Below are positions 1 through 6,965 of a stretch of DNA of 40,065 nucleotides, piece by piece. Source of the DNA: Thermoactinomycetaceae bacterium. Its GTDB lineage: Bacteria > Bacillota > Bacilli > Thermoactinomycetales > Thermoactinomycetaceae. Position 1 is the first letter of the stretch; the number at the start of each line of letters is the position of its first letter. The stretch spans positions 1 through 40,065 of the forward strand of contig JANWIG010000033.1 in the NCBI GenBank assembly GCA_025449975.1. Reading direction: 5' to 3'. Below the pieces are notes generated by a model that saw only the letters and a program-made list of their open reading frames with translations, was not told the origin of the DNA and did not search any database. The translations under genes and the position numbers were made by a program.

Positions 1-570
1 CAAGCGGATACAAATAACCAGACAACCACTGAATCTCTTACAAACCAGAATAACTCACTAGCAAATAACGCCGAAACAGCCAAAACAGAAAATCCTAGCT
101 TTGTACAGCCAAATCCGAATAATCAACCCGTCAATTTAAACCAATCTCCTCCAGCAAATCAGCAACTACCAACATCGAATCAGCCGCTTTCCATCCAATT
201 TAAAGCTCACGATTTCGATAAAGAAGGCACAGGATATATTCCACCGCGCCTACCCAATGGTGGAGCATGGGTTTACACTAAAGAATCTCATCCCAATAAT
301 ATTACACGCGAATTTAATTGGGATTTAAATGATGTCATTCATGTTCAACTGAATGATCCCAAGTATAAAGGATATACACCCGAGCCGGCTCGTATTGAAT
401 TAGTGGGTGGTCCCTCTCCTTTTTTACGAGTGATTTTTGAAATGAAAAAGTATACATTCTATTCCCAGTATAATTTGGCACCCCGGCGCTATATTGAAGT
501 TCCACGCGGAAGCATCCCCATAAATACTCCGGTTTACCTTTATAGCACTTCAGGGGAGCAACTCTATTAA
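1..570 (+). CDS. Partial secreted/surface hypothetical protein (C-terminal 189 residues)
   Basis: The reading frame is open from base 1 to the TAA at 568-570, so the gene begins upstream of the window. The first ~65 visible residues are a low-complexity linker rich in Asn, Gln, Thr and Pro, which is typical of exposed or cell-wall-spanning segments. The last ~120 residues look like a small beta-rich domain with many aromatic residues, including FKAHDFDKEGTGYIPPRL and VYLYSTSGEQLY. There is no sortase motif or C-terminal membrane anchor. A strong terminator follows directly. The family is not recognised. An extracellular location is inferred from composition only, since any signal peptide would lie outside the window. 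Confidence 0.75.
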   Translation, partial: QADTNNQTTTESLTNQNNSLANNAETAKTENPSFVQPNPNNQPVNLNQSPPANQQLPTSNQPLSIQFKAHDFDKEGTGYIPPRLPNGGAWVYTKESHPNNITREFNWDLNDVIHVQLNDPKYKGYTPEPARIELVGGPSPFLRVIFEMKKYTFYSQYNLAPRRYIEVPRGSIPINTPVYLYSTSGEQLY

Positions 571-589
571 TCTTGCCATCGAACAAGAA

Positions 590-626
590 GACGTGACCTG
601 ATCATCCGACCGGGTCACGTCTTTTT
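590..626 (+). terminator. Rho-independent terminator after the partial secreted-protein gene
   Basis: A perfect 9-bp stem (GACGTGACC 590-598 with GGTCACGTC 613-621) is followed by TTTTT. It ends the + strand gene and lies between two convergent genes. Confidence 0.85.
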
Positions 627-643
627 CAAACAAGAGGAATTCA

Positions 644-2071
644 TTATTTGGCTTCATAGTCGGGGGAAACCGCCCGTTTTATAAAGAAAGAGATCACCAG
701 TGCAATCAAACTAATCACAAGCGCAAACCAATATGCATAGTGAATTCCTACCGTCATGGCGTCATTTAACACTTGCTGTGTAATGGGACCGGTTTGCTCT
801 TTTATGTAGCTTTCGCTCCCATGCGCCATAATACCAACAAAGATGGAAACACCCAGCGCACCGGAAATCGGCTGTAATGTACTCATAATCGCTGTCCCAT
901 GTGGATATAAACGCTGAGGAAGTTCATTTAACCCATTGGTCTCAGCAGGCATCATAATAGCAGAAATGGCGAGCATCAAAAGGATATAGACTGCCATAAA
1001 CAGCCAAATTGGAACCGAAGGATGAAGACGGGTAAAAAAGAGGATCGTTCCTACCAGCATAATCATACCTGGTATGATCAGTTTTCTCGGTCCATACTTA
1101 TCAAACAACGTTCCCATCACTGGTGCAGTTAGCCCATTTAGCAAAGCTCCTGGTAAAAGTAACAGACCAGCTACTTTCGCAGAGTAACCGACAGGCCCTT
1201 GCAAGTACATGGGCAAAATAATCTCTGTAGCAAACATCGCGATAATGACGATTACAAACAAAGTAACCCCTGCTGCGAAATTTCTATATTGAAAGACACG
1301 AACATCCAAAAGCGGCTCCTTCAGTTTCAATTGCCGCCAGACAAAAAGAACGATACTCAGTAAGCTAATAATAATAATCGTTATCATTATTGGAGAAGAG
1401 TCTCCACCACTCGCCTCTCCTGAACCGCTTACTCCAAAGACGATCCCTCCAATTCCCACCGTTGAGAGGACAACAGAGAGCCCATCCACTTTTGGACGAG
1501 TCAATTCTCCTACGTTTTGCAAATATTTCAAAGCAAACAAAATAGAGAAAATAGCAAAAGGGATCACTGCGATAAATAACCAACGCCATCCCAGTAGATC
1601 CACGATGACTCCTGATAGCGTCGGACCGATCGCGGGAGCAAACATAATCACAAACCCAAATATTCCCATGATTTTCCCACGAACTTCAGGTGGGTAAATC
1701 AACAGCAGTGCATTCATAATGACAGGCATCAACAGTCCTGTTCCGACTCCCTGAATCATTCTCCCGATTAACAACATCGAAAAGTTCACCGCACAAGCAG
1801 CAATCACTGTCCCGACCAGGAAAACCGTCATTACACCGATAAACAATTGTCTCGTCGTAAACCATTGAATAAAAATCGCTGAAACAGGCATTAAAATTCC
1901 CATTACTAACATAAATCCAGTAACCAACCATTGAACCATTGTCGCATCTACTTGAAAAACATCCATCAGTTTAGTCAAAGCAATATTAAGAAGGGTTTCG
2001 TTTAAAATCGCAAAAAATGATCCGATTAAAAAAGTAATAAAAATCTTGTTCGCCTGTACTTTGGTTTGCAT
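644..2071 (-). CDS. MFS multidrug exporter, EmrB/QacA (DHA2) type
   Basis: This 475-residue polytopic membrane protein resembles the 14-helix drug:proton antiporters of the DHA2 family (LmrB, Mdr, QacA, EmrB). Visible signatures are RMIQGVGTGLLMPV near residue 108 (motif similar to QGxGxAxxxP), GPTLSGVIVDLLGWRW near 147-162 (antiporter motif C) and many hydrophobic helices. The ATG is preceded by GGAGGATCCTC, a good ribosome site. Substrates cannot be read from sequence; lincosamides, macrolides or dyes are typical of the family. The long leader upstream contains several short ORFs and an intrinsic terminator, which suggests drug-induced attenuation control. It is convergent with the partial secreted-protein gene. 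Confidence 0.88.
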   Translation of the reverse strand: MQTKVQANKIFITFLIGSFFAILNETLLNIALTKLMDVFQVDATMVQWLVTGFMLVMGILMPVSAIFIQWFTTRQLFIGVMTVFLVGTVIAACAVNFSMLLIGRMIQGVGTGLLMPVIMNALLLIYPPEVRGKIMGIFGFVIMFAPAIGPTLSGVIVDLLGWRWLFIAVIPFAIFSILFALKYLQNVGELTRPKVDGLSVVLSTVGIGGIVFGVSGSGEASGGDSSPIMITIIIISLLSIVLFVWRQLKLKEPLLDVRVFQYRNFAAGVTLFVIVIIAMFATEIILPMYLQGPVGYSAKVAGLLLLPGALLNGLTAPVMGTLFDKYGPRKLIIPGMIMLVGTILFFTRLHPSVPIWLFMAVYILLMLAISAIMMPAETNGLNELPQRLYPHGTAIMSTLQPISGALGVSIFVGIMAHGSESYIKEQTGPITQQVLNDAMTVGIHYAYWFALVISLIALVISFFIKRAVSPDYEAK

Positions 2072-2104
2072 GAGGATCCTCCATTTATGAGTTGGATTTT
2101 TTCA

Positions 2105-2137
2105 TCAAAGATAACTCCATTCATTTGGATCGATCAT
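2105..2137 (-). CDS. Leader peptide MIDPNEWSYL upstream of MFS exporter
   Basis: This 10-codon ORF has a strong ribosome site (GGAGGAGA, 2143-2150 on the minus strand) ahead of its ATG. It lies after the intrinsic terminator and 33 bases before the exporter ATG. Its start overlaps the end of the preceding small ORF (2121-2228). The strong Shine-Dalgarno sequence makes translation plausible. A role in regulating the exporter is inferred. Confidence 0.45.
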   Translation of the reverse strand: MIDPNEWSYL

Positions 2138-2228
2138 GATTCTCTCCTCCTTTTAAATAAAAAAGCCGTCGTGAACAAAGCTCATGACAGCTAGAAGAAT
2201 AAAGCTTGTTAAATCGATCTTGTGTCAT
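2121..2228 (-). CDS. Small leader ORF (35 residues) that runs through the attenuator hairpin
   Basis: Its ATG overlaps the TGA of the upstream small ORF (ATGA), a classic coupling arrangement. The codons run across the whole terminator hairpin at 2159-2192, so a translating ribosome would prevent that hairpin from forming. It encodes MTQDRFNKLYSSSCHELC and a basic tail. No own ribosome site is clear. This is a candidate only; its position is more informative than its sequence. Confidence 0.35.
   Translation of the reverse strand: MTQDRFNKLYSSSCHELCSRRLFYLKGGENHDRSK
2159..2192 (-). terminator. Intrinsic terminator inside the exporter leader (attenuator)
   Basis: On the minus strand an 11-bp imperfect stem (AGCTGTCATGA with TCACGACGGCT, one G-U pair and one mismatch) with a 7-base loop is followed by six T. 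It sits between the small ORFs and the MFS exporter start, so it would stop transcription before the exporter gene unless it is disrupted. Confidence 0.7.
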
Positions 2229-2341
2229 CTCAAAGATTCTCTCTTGAAACTCCGCAATTTATGCACAAAAAGCTCTGGCAAAACACCTGCCATCGCTTTG
2301 ACTACATTCTTCTTTGCTATGATGAAGCTTGTTCTTAACAT
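2225..2341 (-). CDS. Small leader ORF (38 residues) with start codon inside a hairpin
   Basis: The ORF encodes a basic 38-residue peptide beginning MLRTSFIIAKKNVV. Its ATG (2339-2341) lies between the two 3' arms of the nested inverted repeat at 2331-2420, so it would be masked when that structure forms. No good Shine-Dalgarno sequence is visible. The TGA overlaps the ATG of the next small ORF. The layout resembles erm-type leaders, where stalling on a first peptide exposes a second start. Confidence 0.3.
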   Translation of the reverse strand: MLRTSFIIAKKNVVKAMAGVLPELFVHKLRSFKRESLR

Positions 2342-2420
2342 TTTTTGAAAAAGCGTACAGCAAATAAACCGTGATTTACTTTTTCAAAACATAGTATAAA
2401 ACTTTCGAACCGTTAAGAAC
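2331..2420 (-). promoter_or_regulatory. Nested perfect inverted repeats in the exporter leader
   Basis: The outer arms GTTCTTAAC (2412-2420) and GTTAAGAAC (2331-2339) pair perfectly over 9 bp. The inner arms TTTTGAAAAAG (2379-2389) and CTTTTTCAAAA (2343-2353) pair perfectly over 11 bp. The 5' arms lie in the leader peptide at 2384-2428, and the 3' arms flank the start of the next small ORF. This points to a leader RNA that switches conformation. Confidence 0.65.
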
Positions 2421-2428
2421 ATGCCCAT
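2384..2428 (-). CDS. Leader peptide MGMFLTVRKFYTMF, candidate drug-sensing uORF
   Basis: This 14-codon ORF has a good ribosome site (AGAGGAG, about 7 bases before the ATG). Its codons contain the 5' arms of two nested inverted repeats: GTTCTTAAC (2412-2420) and TTTTGAAAAAG (2379-2389, over the stop). A ribosome stalled here would free the matching 3' arms. This is how erm and other antibiotic-induced leaders work, and the MGMF start recalls the start of some erm leaders. Function is inferred. Confidence 0.5.
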   Translation of the reverse strand: MGMFLTVRKFYTMF

Positions 2429-2485
2429 CTTTTATTCTCCTCTTTCGATAATCATATTTTTTGCTTTATGATTTCTCACTATTTC

Positions 2486-2510
2486 CACCAAAGCGGTTCA
2501 AGCTTTGGTG
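2486..2510. promoter_or_regulatory. Perfect 9-bp inverted repeat upstream of exporter leader
   Basis: CACCAAAGC and GCTTTGGTG are separated by 7 bases. No T-run follows on either strand, so it is a poor terminator. It lies between the lipoprotein stop and the first leader ORF, where a promoter operator could be. The role is unknown. Confidence 0.4.
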
Positions 2511-2532
2511 CTGAGCTGTGCTGGTATACAAA

Positions 2533-3198
2533 CTATGAGCCGATGACTTGATCCATAATGCGATTATTCTCAACACAATCATAGATCTTCATCTCTTGAC
2601 CATATATCTTTATGGAATGTTTATTTAAAAATCCTTGTATTCGATCGCTTTTATTCGGATAATCGATGATAAATTCATCATATGTCGTGACAAGATAGGT
2701 TTGATGATCAATTCTTTCGACTGATCTCAATTCCGATTTACCCACCTGTTCTTTGATTCCTTTCACCGCAATCTCATGAATCCCCTTTTTCTGTTCAGCA
2801 TAATGTGGACCGCTGGGGTCTAGATAATTTTCTACATAAAAGAAAGAATCCGTGTTTATCGCTGTTACAAACGCTTGATTATAGTTAGCGATAAAGTTAC
2901 CAAAAGACTTTTTTTCTTGCTCAGTGAGCTCAGGAAGCTGCCGTTCGATCTGTGGAATCGGTTGATTCACCTCATTCTTCTCAACTGGTGGAACCGGGGT
3001 GGAAGGAGTTTCTGTAGAAGGAATCACATCTTCTGTCGGTTGAGGTGATGATTGAACCACGTTCTCTGTCTGCTCTTTTGGTTCTACCTTTTCAAGGACA
3101 ATTTTTTCGGTGGTTTCTAGTTCGGATGTCTGCTGTGAGTTACATCCTACTAATATAAGAAGAAAAATCAAAGCCACGACTCCCTTAATCAGACCCAT
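2533..3198 (-). CDS. Lipoprotein with NTF2-like/TcaA-type C-terminal domain (putative)
   Basis: This ~221-residue exported lipoprotein has a hydrophobic signal followed by a lipobox, LVGC, at about residues 16-19. After the Cys comes a ~65-residue linker rich in Glu, Pro, Thr and Ser. The C-terminal ~120 residues (from about LTEQEKKSFGNFIANYN) look like the NTF2-like domain found at the ends of Bacillales TcaA/YvbJ-like membrane proteins; this is a family resemblance only. The start at 3198 is chosen because AGGTGG sits 6 bases before that ATG; an ATG two codons earlier is too close to the ribosome site. Probably tethered outside the membrane. Function unknown. Confidence 0.7.
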   Translation of the reverse strand: MGLIKGVVALIFLLILVGCNSQQTSELETTEKIVLEKVEPKEQTENVVQSSPQPTEDVIPSTETPSTPVPPVEKNEVNQPIPQIERQLPELTEQEKKSFGNFIANYNQAFVTAINTDSFFYVENYLDPSGPHYAEQKKGIHEIAVKGIKEQVGKSELRSVERIDHQTYLVTTYDEFIIDYPNKSDRIQGFLNKHSIKIYGQEMKIYDCVENNRIMDQVIGS

Positions 3199-3604
3199 AC
3201 ACATCCACCTTTCAACAACGCTTATACAAGTGATTTGGTTAAATTTAAAATTACACGATTAAACGGAAACGGACCAATATTAATAATATTATAAGCGACC
3301 CTTTTAAGGGTAGTAATATTATGTAGAATTAAAAGCAAATTTTTCTTTAAAATATCACAGACAAAACCGTTAGAAGTCCACGCCGAGGAAGATTTGATAT
3401 CCGAAAATTCCGTCAACAGTACTCGCCGAACGAATAAAAAATAAAAGGAAAGGTCACCTCTAGTAAAAACTTGTGGGAATAGAAGAAATAAGCTTGATTC
3501 CGCTATATCAATGCACTTTCAACTAGATGCGACCGTTGCTTTTTCATAACAGTTGAATTTCTTTGCCAAATATAGTTCACCGCAATCTACATCCATCCAT
3601 TCTC
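3199..3604. other. Intergenic region without a supported gene
   Basis: About 400 bp of AT-rich sequence. A 64-codon open frame (3222-3416, minus) starts with TTG, lacks a ribosome site and matches nothing I know, so I do not call it. A short palindrome, ACCCTTTTAAGGGT, lies near 3298-3311. Confidence 0.5.
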
Positions 3605-4192
3605 TTATCCTTTGATAAAAGCTCGAATCGTGTCAAAATCCGAGTCAATTCCATCTATGTTTTCCATCAAGGCTTCATACCAGTCTTCAACTTGATTTCT
3701 TTCTTCTGGGGTAAGCGGTTGATTGTTTGCTATTTTGTGTACGATCTGATTTACTAGATTTACCCGATCCCGATAATAAGGTGCCCGTTGGCTAAAATGG
3801 TCTCGAATTTCGGGAGAAAAGATCTCACCTAGTTTGATCACACCATTATTAATATGCTCTTCCGCATAAATGGTGGAACCAGTAATAGCCAATTTTTCGC
3901 CAAAGGTGTTCGATTCAGGAGAGGGTGGAAGATAGTCGATCAACATTCCTTGTACTTCCTCTGAGATCTCGAGTAACTCCTTGATCTGCAAATCTGATAA
4001 GCTCTTTGTTTGCTCAAACTTTTGCATCAAATCACTTAAATAATCCAATATGGATGGAAGCGCATTCATTTTTTCATTATTCTGCCCTAATGCAATGATT
4101 CCTTTAATTTGTTCAAATACAAACATGCGTTGTGTATAACTGTATAGTAGAATAATTCCATTATATTGTTTAATTATATTAATTGCCTCCAC
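3605..4192 (-). CDS. Hypothetical protein, helical (~190 residues)
   Basis: The predicted soluble protein is rich in alpha helix (for example ILDYLSDLMQKFEQTKSLSDLQIKELLEIS, described here only by its ends at residues 48 and 77), with an acidic C-terminus. There is no signal peptide or membrane segment, and I do not recognise the family. The start is uncertain. The farthest start is GTG at 4190-4192, but the only good Shine-Dalgarno sequence (GGAGG) lies inside the ORF, 8 bases before an in-frame ATA and not before ATG, GTG or TTG. It appears to be a single-gene unit. Function unknown. Confidence 0.6.
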   Translation of the reverse strand: MEAINIIKQYNGIILLYSYTQRMFVFEQIKGIIALGQNNEKMNALPSILDYLSDLMQKFEQTKSLSDLQIKELLEISEEVQGMLIDYLPPSPESNTFGEKLAITGSTIYAEEHINNGVIKLGEIFSPEIRDHFSQRAPYYRDRVNLVNQIVHKIANNQPLTPEERNQVEDWYEALMENIDGIDSDFDTIRAFIKG

Positions 4193-4493
4193 CCCATTTC
4201 TTTTTTCTCAAACGTATCACTCTATCCTTCTTTAGGTCAAGGTCTCTTATTGCGGCTTACCTATTCGGGTAAATCCGGAAAATCCCTGTTATTATGCGCA
4301 TTTTCGGCTATTTCCATTTGTCCACAAGAAAATAATGGTATCTTTTGCTAATAATTGTGATTATGTTCTAATAAATTATCGCATTGAATGTTTTGATAGC
4401 AAATGCATTTATGTTCATTTTACATCATACAAAACAAAAATACTCCACTTAAAATATACAATAGGAGAACACATTTTTCGTATGAATCGCTCG
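4193..4493. other. AT-rich intergenic region
   Basis: About 300 bp between two minus-strand genes. It must hold the promoter of the 3605-4192 gene. I see no convincing gene or RNA. Confidence 0.5.
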
Positions 4494-4523
4494 AAAAAAA
4501 GGTGACTTGTTTTTCAGTCACCT
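4494..4523 (-). terminator. Terminator of the DUF3817-MFS gene
   Basis: On the minus strand a perfect 8-bp stem (AGGTGACT with AGTCACCT) and an 8-base loop are followed by seven T. It lies 30 bases after the stop of the upstream minus-strand gene. Confidence 0.88.
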
Positions 4524-4552
4524 CTTATGTTTCTAGGATCCTATTTGCTTTT

Positions 4553-6001
4553 TTATGCAGCTTTTCTCTTCTCCGCTAGCCGGACACCCCCTAGCAAACA
4601 ACCAGTAAGCAAAAGAAAGCCTGTTACTATAAACATCTGAGGAATGGAAAGAGGGAATATTCCCAGTCCTGATGATCCCATCACCACCCCGAGAGAAAAG
4701 AACGCATAGAAAATACCATACGCTTTTCCTCGATTTTTTGGAGTAGTCCCTTGAATCAATAACAAATTGATGGATGGAAAAATAAAAGCAAAGCCTGTCC
4801 CATAACAAGCTAAAACAATAAAATAGATGGAAACGACGTCGATCATTCCTAACCCCATTTGACTAATGGCTAACAGAAAAATACCGATTTGAAAACTCCT
4901 CAGTGGTGACATCGAATCAAATATTCTTTTTGTCGGAAGTAAAAAAAACAATACAGCGACCATTCCAAATACGCTCAACAACATACCGCTTAACGAAGAA
5001 TCATGCCCAAGCATGTTTACCCGTAAAGGCAATAGATAGGAAAGAGCTCCTTGCGAAAACATTAATAGAAACGCACCCAAAAAAGCATAAAACAAATGAC
5101 GATTCCACACAAACGAAGCTGTTTCCAATTTCTTTGACCAAGCTTCTTGCTGTCGAAGCTTCAGAATGGCGGTGATGAATAACAATCCGCCCAAAGCTGC
5201 TACCAGCAAAAAAACATTCGTCGGTGTAGACCTTGCTGCGATGATTCCGCTAGTAGCAGGCCCAATAATAGCGGCGATTCCAACAAATGCTCCTGTTAAG
5301 GCGGTTTGACTTCCTTTTTTCTCATTCTTTTCATTGGCGACAAACGTAAATGCAGCTGGAACAATAAATCCACCAATAAAACCATGTAAAAAGCGAACAA
5401 CGAGCAACGTATAAGGTGAATCAACAAAATGATAGCTAACCAATAACACCGTTGTTCCAACCAATCCCAACACTAACACGCGAAAGGCTCCCCATTTATC
5501 GGTCAACATCCCCGCCAGGAGATTGCCTCCCGTATTCGCAAACGAATACATACCGACAATGATCCCGATCCACGTGAGTGAAGCGCCCAATGATTGAGCA
5601 TAGGTACTCATAATCGGCAATTGACTAAACAAGTCGATAAACGAAAAGAAGATCATACTATAAACGAGCCAAATCGTCGGAAATGGCTTCGCCAGCAGCT
5701 CTCCTTCTCTTTTCTTTAACTTCGCATCTAAAACAAAATTACCAAACGGGATAAATGCAACCAATAGACAGAGCAAACTCCAATAAATTCGCCATCTGAT
5801 CATCAATTGCGCGATGACGATCGCGAGAAAATAACCAATAAAAATGCCTCCATGAATCCGTCCAACAATCGAAACAGCTTCCGGAATAGCAAAAAAATAC
5901 TTCAGTGGCATCGCAATCAACACTAATATCAATAATGACACACCATCAATTAATCCAAAAATTCGCAGTAGACGAATGGGAATCTTTTTTTTCGTCATCA
6001 T
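4553..6001 (-). CDS. DUF3817-MFS transporter fusion, probably iron-regulated
   Basis: This 482-residue membrane protein has two parts. Residues ~8-95 match the small integral-membrane DUF3817 family (LRIFGLIDGVSLLILV, then GRIHGGIFIGY and the turn ending at DAKL). Residues ~105-480 are a 12-helix MFS transporter with the loop motif GMLTDKWGAFRVLVLG (near 160-175) and RFLHGFIGGFIVPAAFTF. The family exports small molecules such as drugs or siderophores; the substrate is unknown here. The ATG follows AAAGGG. A promoter with an overlapping Fur-box-like site lies 180 bp upstream, so low iron probably induces it. The DUF3817 part is usually a separate protein. Confidence 0.82.
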   Translation of the reverse strand: MMTKKKIPIRLLRIFGLIDGVSLLILVLIAMPLKYFFAIPEAVSIVGRIHGGIFIGYFLAIVIAQLMIRWRIYWSLLCLLVAFIPFGNFVLDAKLKKREGELLAKPFPTIWLVYSMIFFSFIDLFSQLPIMSTYAQSLGASLTWIGIIVGMYSFANTGGNLLAGMLTDKWGAFRVLVLGLVGTTVLLVSYHFVDSPYTLLVVRFLHGFIGGFIVPAAFTFVANEKNEKKGSQTALTGAFVGIAAIIGPATSGIIAARSTPTNVFLLVAALGGLLFITAILKLRQQEAWSKKLETASFVWNRHLFYAFLGAFLLMFSQGALSYLLPLRVNMLGHDSSLSGMLLSVFGMVAVLFFLLPTKRIFDSMSPLRSFQIGIFLLAISQMGLGMIDVVSIYFIVLACYGTGFAFIFPSINLLLIQGTTPKNRGKAYGIFYAFFSLGVVMGSSGLGIFPLSIPQMFIVTGFLLLTGCLLGGVRLAEKRKAA

Positions 6002-6182
6002 CTCGACCCTTTTTATTCAAACTTCAATTGATCGTTTATTTTAGCGGCATCCTACTTACTTTCTATTGTAAAAACATAAAAGTCTATCTTGAAGACCTTC
6101 AGCTATGCTTTCCTTCTGCCATTTTTTAGCCGTTTATCAATCGTCCTCTCTTTTCTTCGTCTTCATTAGTAACTTAACACAA

Positions 6183-6234
6183 TGAAAATGAGAATCACTA
6201 TATACAGAATACTTATTTTAAATATAAATGACAA
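6183..6234 (-). promoter_or_regulatory. Sigma-A promoter with overlapping Fur-box-like site
   Basis: On the minus strand, TTGTCA (6229-6234), a 17-base spacer and TATTCT (6206-6211) form a promoter. At the expected start of transcription, 6183-6197 reads TGAAAAT-G-AGAATCA, 11 of 14 matches to the Bacillus 7-1-7 Fur box (TGATAAT-N-ATTATCA). It would drive the DUF3817-MFS gene. Confidence 0.55.
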
Positions 6235-6298
6235 ACCCTAGCGCATCTTTAATAAGCAATCAAAGCGTTGTATGCATTTAAAATAAAAAGTGATTATG

Positions 6299-6718
6299 CT
6301 ATTCCATATCATCACTTTGTTCTGTTTCAATGATATACGAAGTGATCTTCTTAATTTTCGAATTTCTCCCAAACCCGCTAAAGTGATAGACGTTGCAAAA
6401 AGCGAAACATTTCTCATCATCTCTAATTAAAATACCGTTTACAGAGCCCGTGTTTCCATGTGTGATGACATTACTGATCCGGATCTCGGACACTTTATAC
6501 TCCTTCATTCGCTCTATTTCTTCTATAATTTCCTTTTTGCTTCGCATAAATTTATTGCCGACAATATTCCACAAAACATCGTCCTTTAAATGCTCCACAA
6601 TATCCTCTACCCGATATTCAGCAAAAGCTATATTGAGATCTTTTAGCAAGTTTTTCTTCGGTGCGTTTCCACAATCTTTCGGACATACTACCTTTATCTT
6701 TCTAGAATGCGTATTCAC
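6299..6718 (-). CDS. NTF2-like (SnoaL-type) small protein
   Basis: The ~139-residue protein belongs by pattern to the NTF2-like superfamily found widely in Bacillales. It begins with a short Cys-containing head (KVVCPKDCGNAPKKNLLKD), then the fold: a helix FAEYRVEDIVEHLKDDVLWNI, a second helix, and strands such as GSVNGILIRDDEKCFAFCNVY. The start at 6718 (GTG) is chosen because AAGGAGG lies 7 bases upstream; the longer open frame (to 6802) would place this ribosome site inside the coding region. NTF2-like proteins bind or isomerise small ligands. No ligand can be named here. Confidence 0.72.
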   Translation of the reverse strand: MNTHSRKIKVVCPKDCGNAPKKNLLKDLNIAFAEYRVEDIVEHLKDDVLWNIVGNKFMRSKKEIIEEIERMKEYKVSEIRISNVITHGNTGSVNGILIRDDEKCFAFCNVYHFSGFGRNSKIKKITSYIIETEQSDDME

Positions 6719-6873
6719 CTTTCTTCCTCCTTTTTGCGAATGATGCCATATCCATCCCTTTGTATCCATACAGAAACTTTCAGTTTTTATTAATTTATCC
6801 AAATACCCCTTTTATAGACATTTAGACGTCTTAACGAGGACAAATCTTGAATATTTCATTACAAATCAAACAT

Positions 6874-6906
6874 AAAAAACCCCTTTGGAAAACCGGTCCA
6901 AAGGGG
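6874..6906 (-). terminator. glmS terminator
   Basis: On the minus strand a perfect 9-bp stem (CCCCTTTGG with CCAAAGGGG) is followed by six T, 60 bases after the glmS stop. Confidence 0.92.
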
Positions 6907-6965
6907 TAACTTATAATCATCATTGTTATCAAAAGCTTCACAGCAATTATTAAATACAAAACACC

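Noticed and set aside
305..313. CRISPR array or prophage attachment sites anywhere in the window
   Set aside because: No regularly spaced repeats were seen, and no integrase; the tRNA genes at the right edge show no truncated copy within the window.
302..313. Non-standard radical SAM motif as a novelty
   Set aside because: The C-x4-C-x2-C form in the enzyme at 26475-28433 is a known variant in B12-type radical SAM families, so it is not by itself unusual (the numbers here refer to residues of that protein).
335..586. 83-codon ORF on the minus strand
   Set aside because: It is antisense to the clear partial gene 1-570 and runs into its terminator region.
3222..3416. 64-codon ORF with TTG start (minus)
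   Set aside because: No ribosome site, odd composition and no family resemblance.
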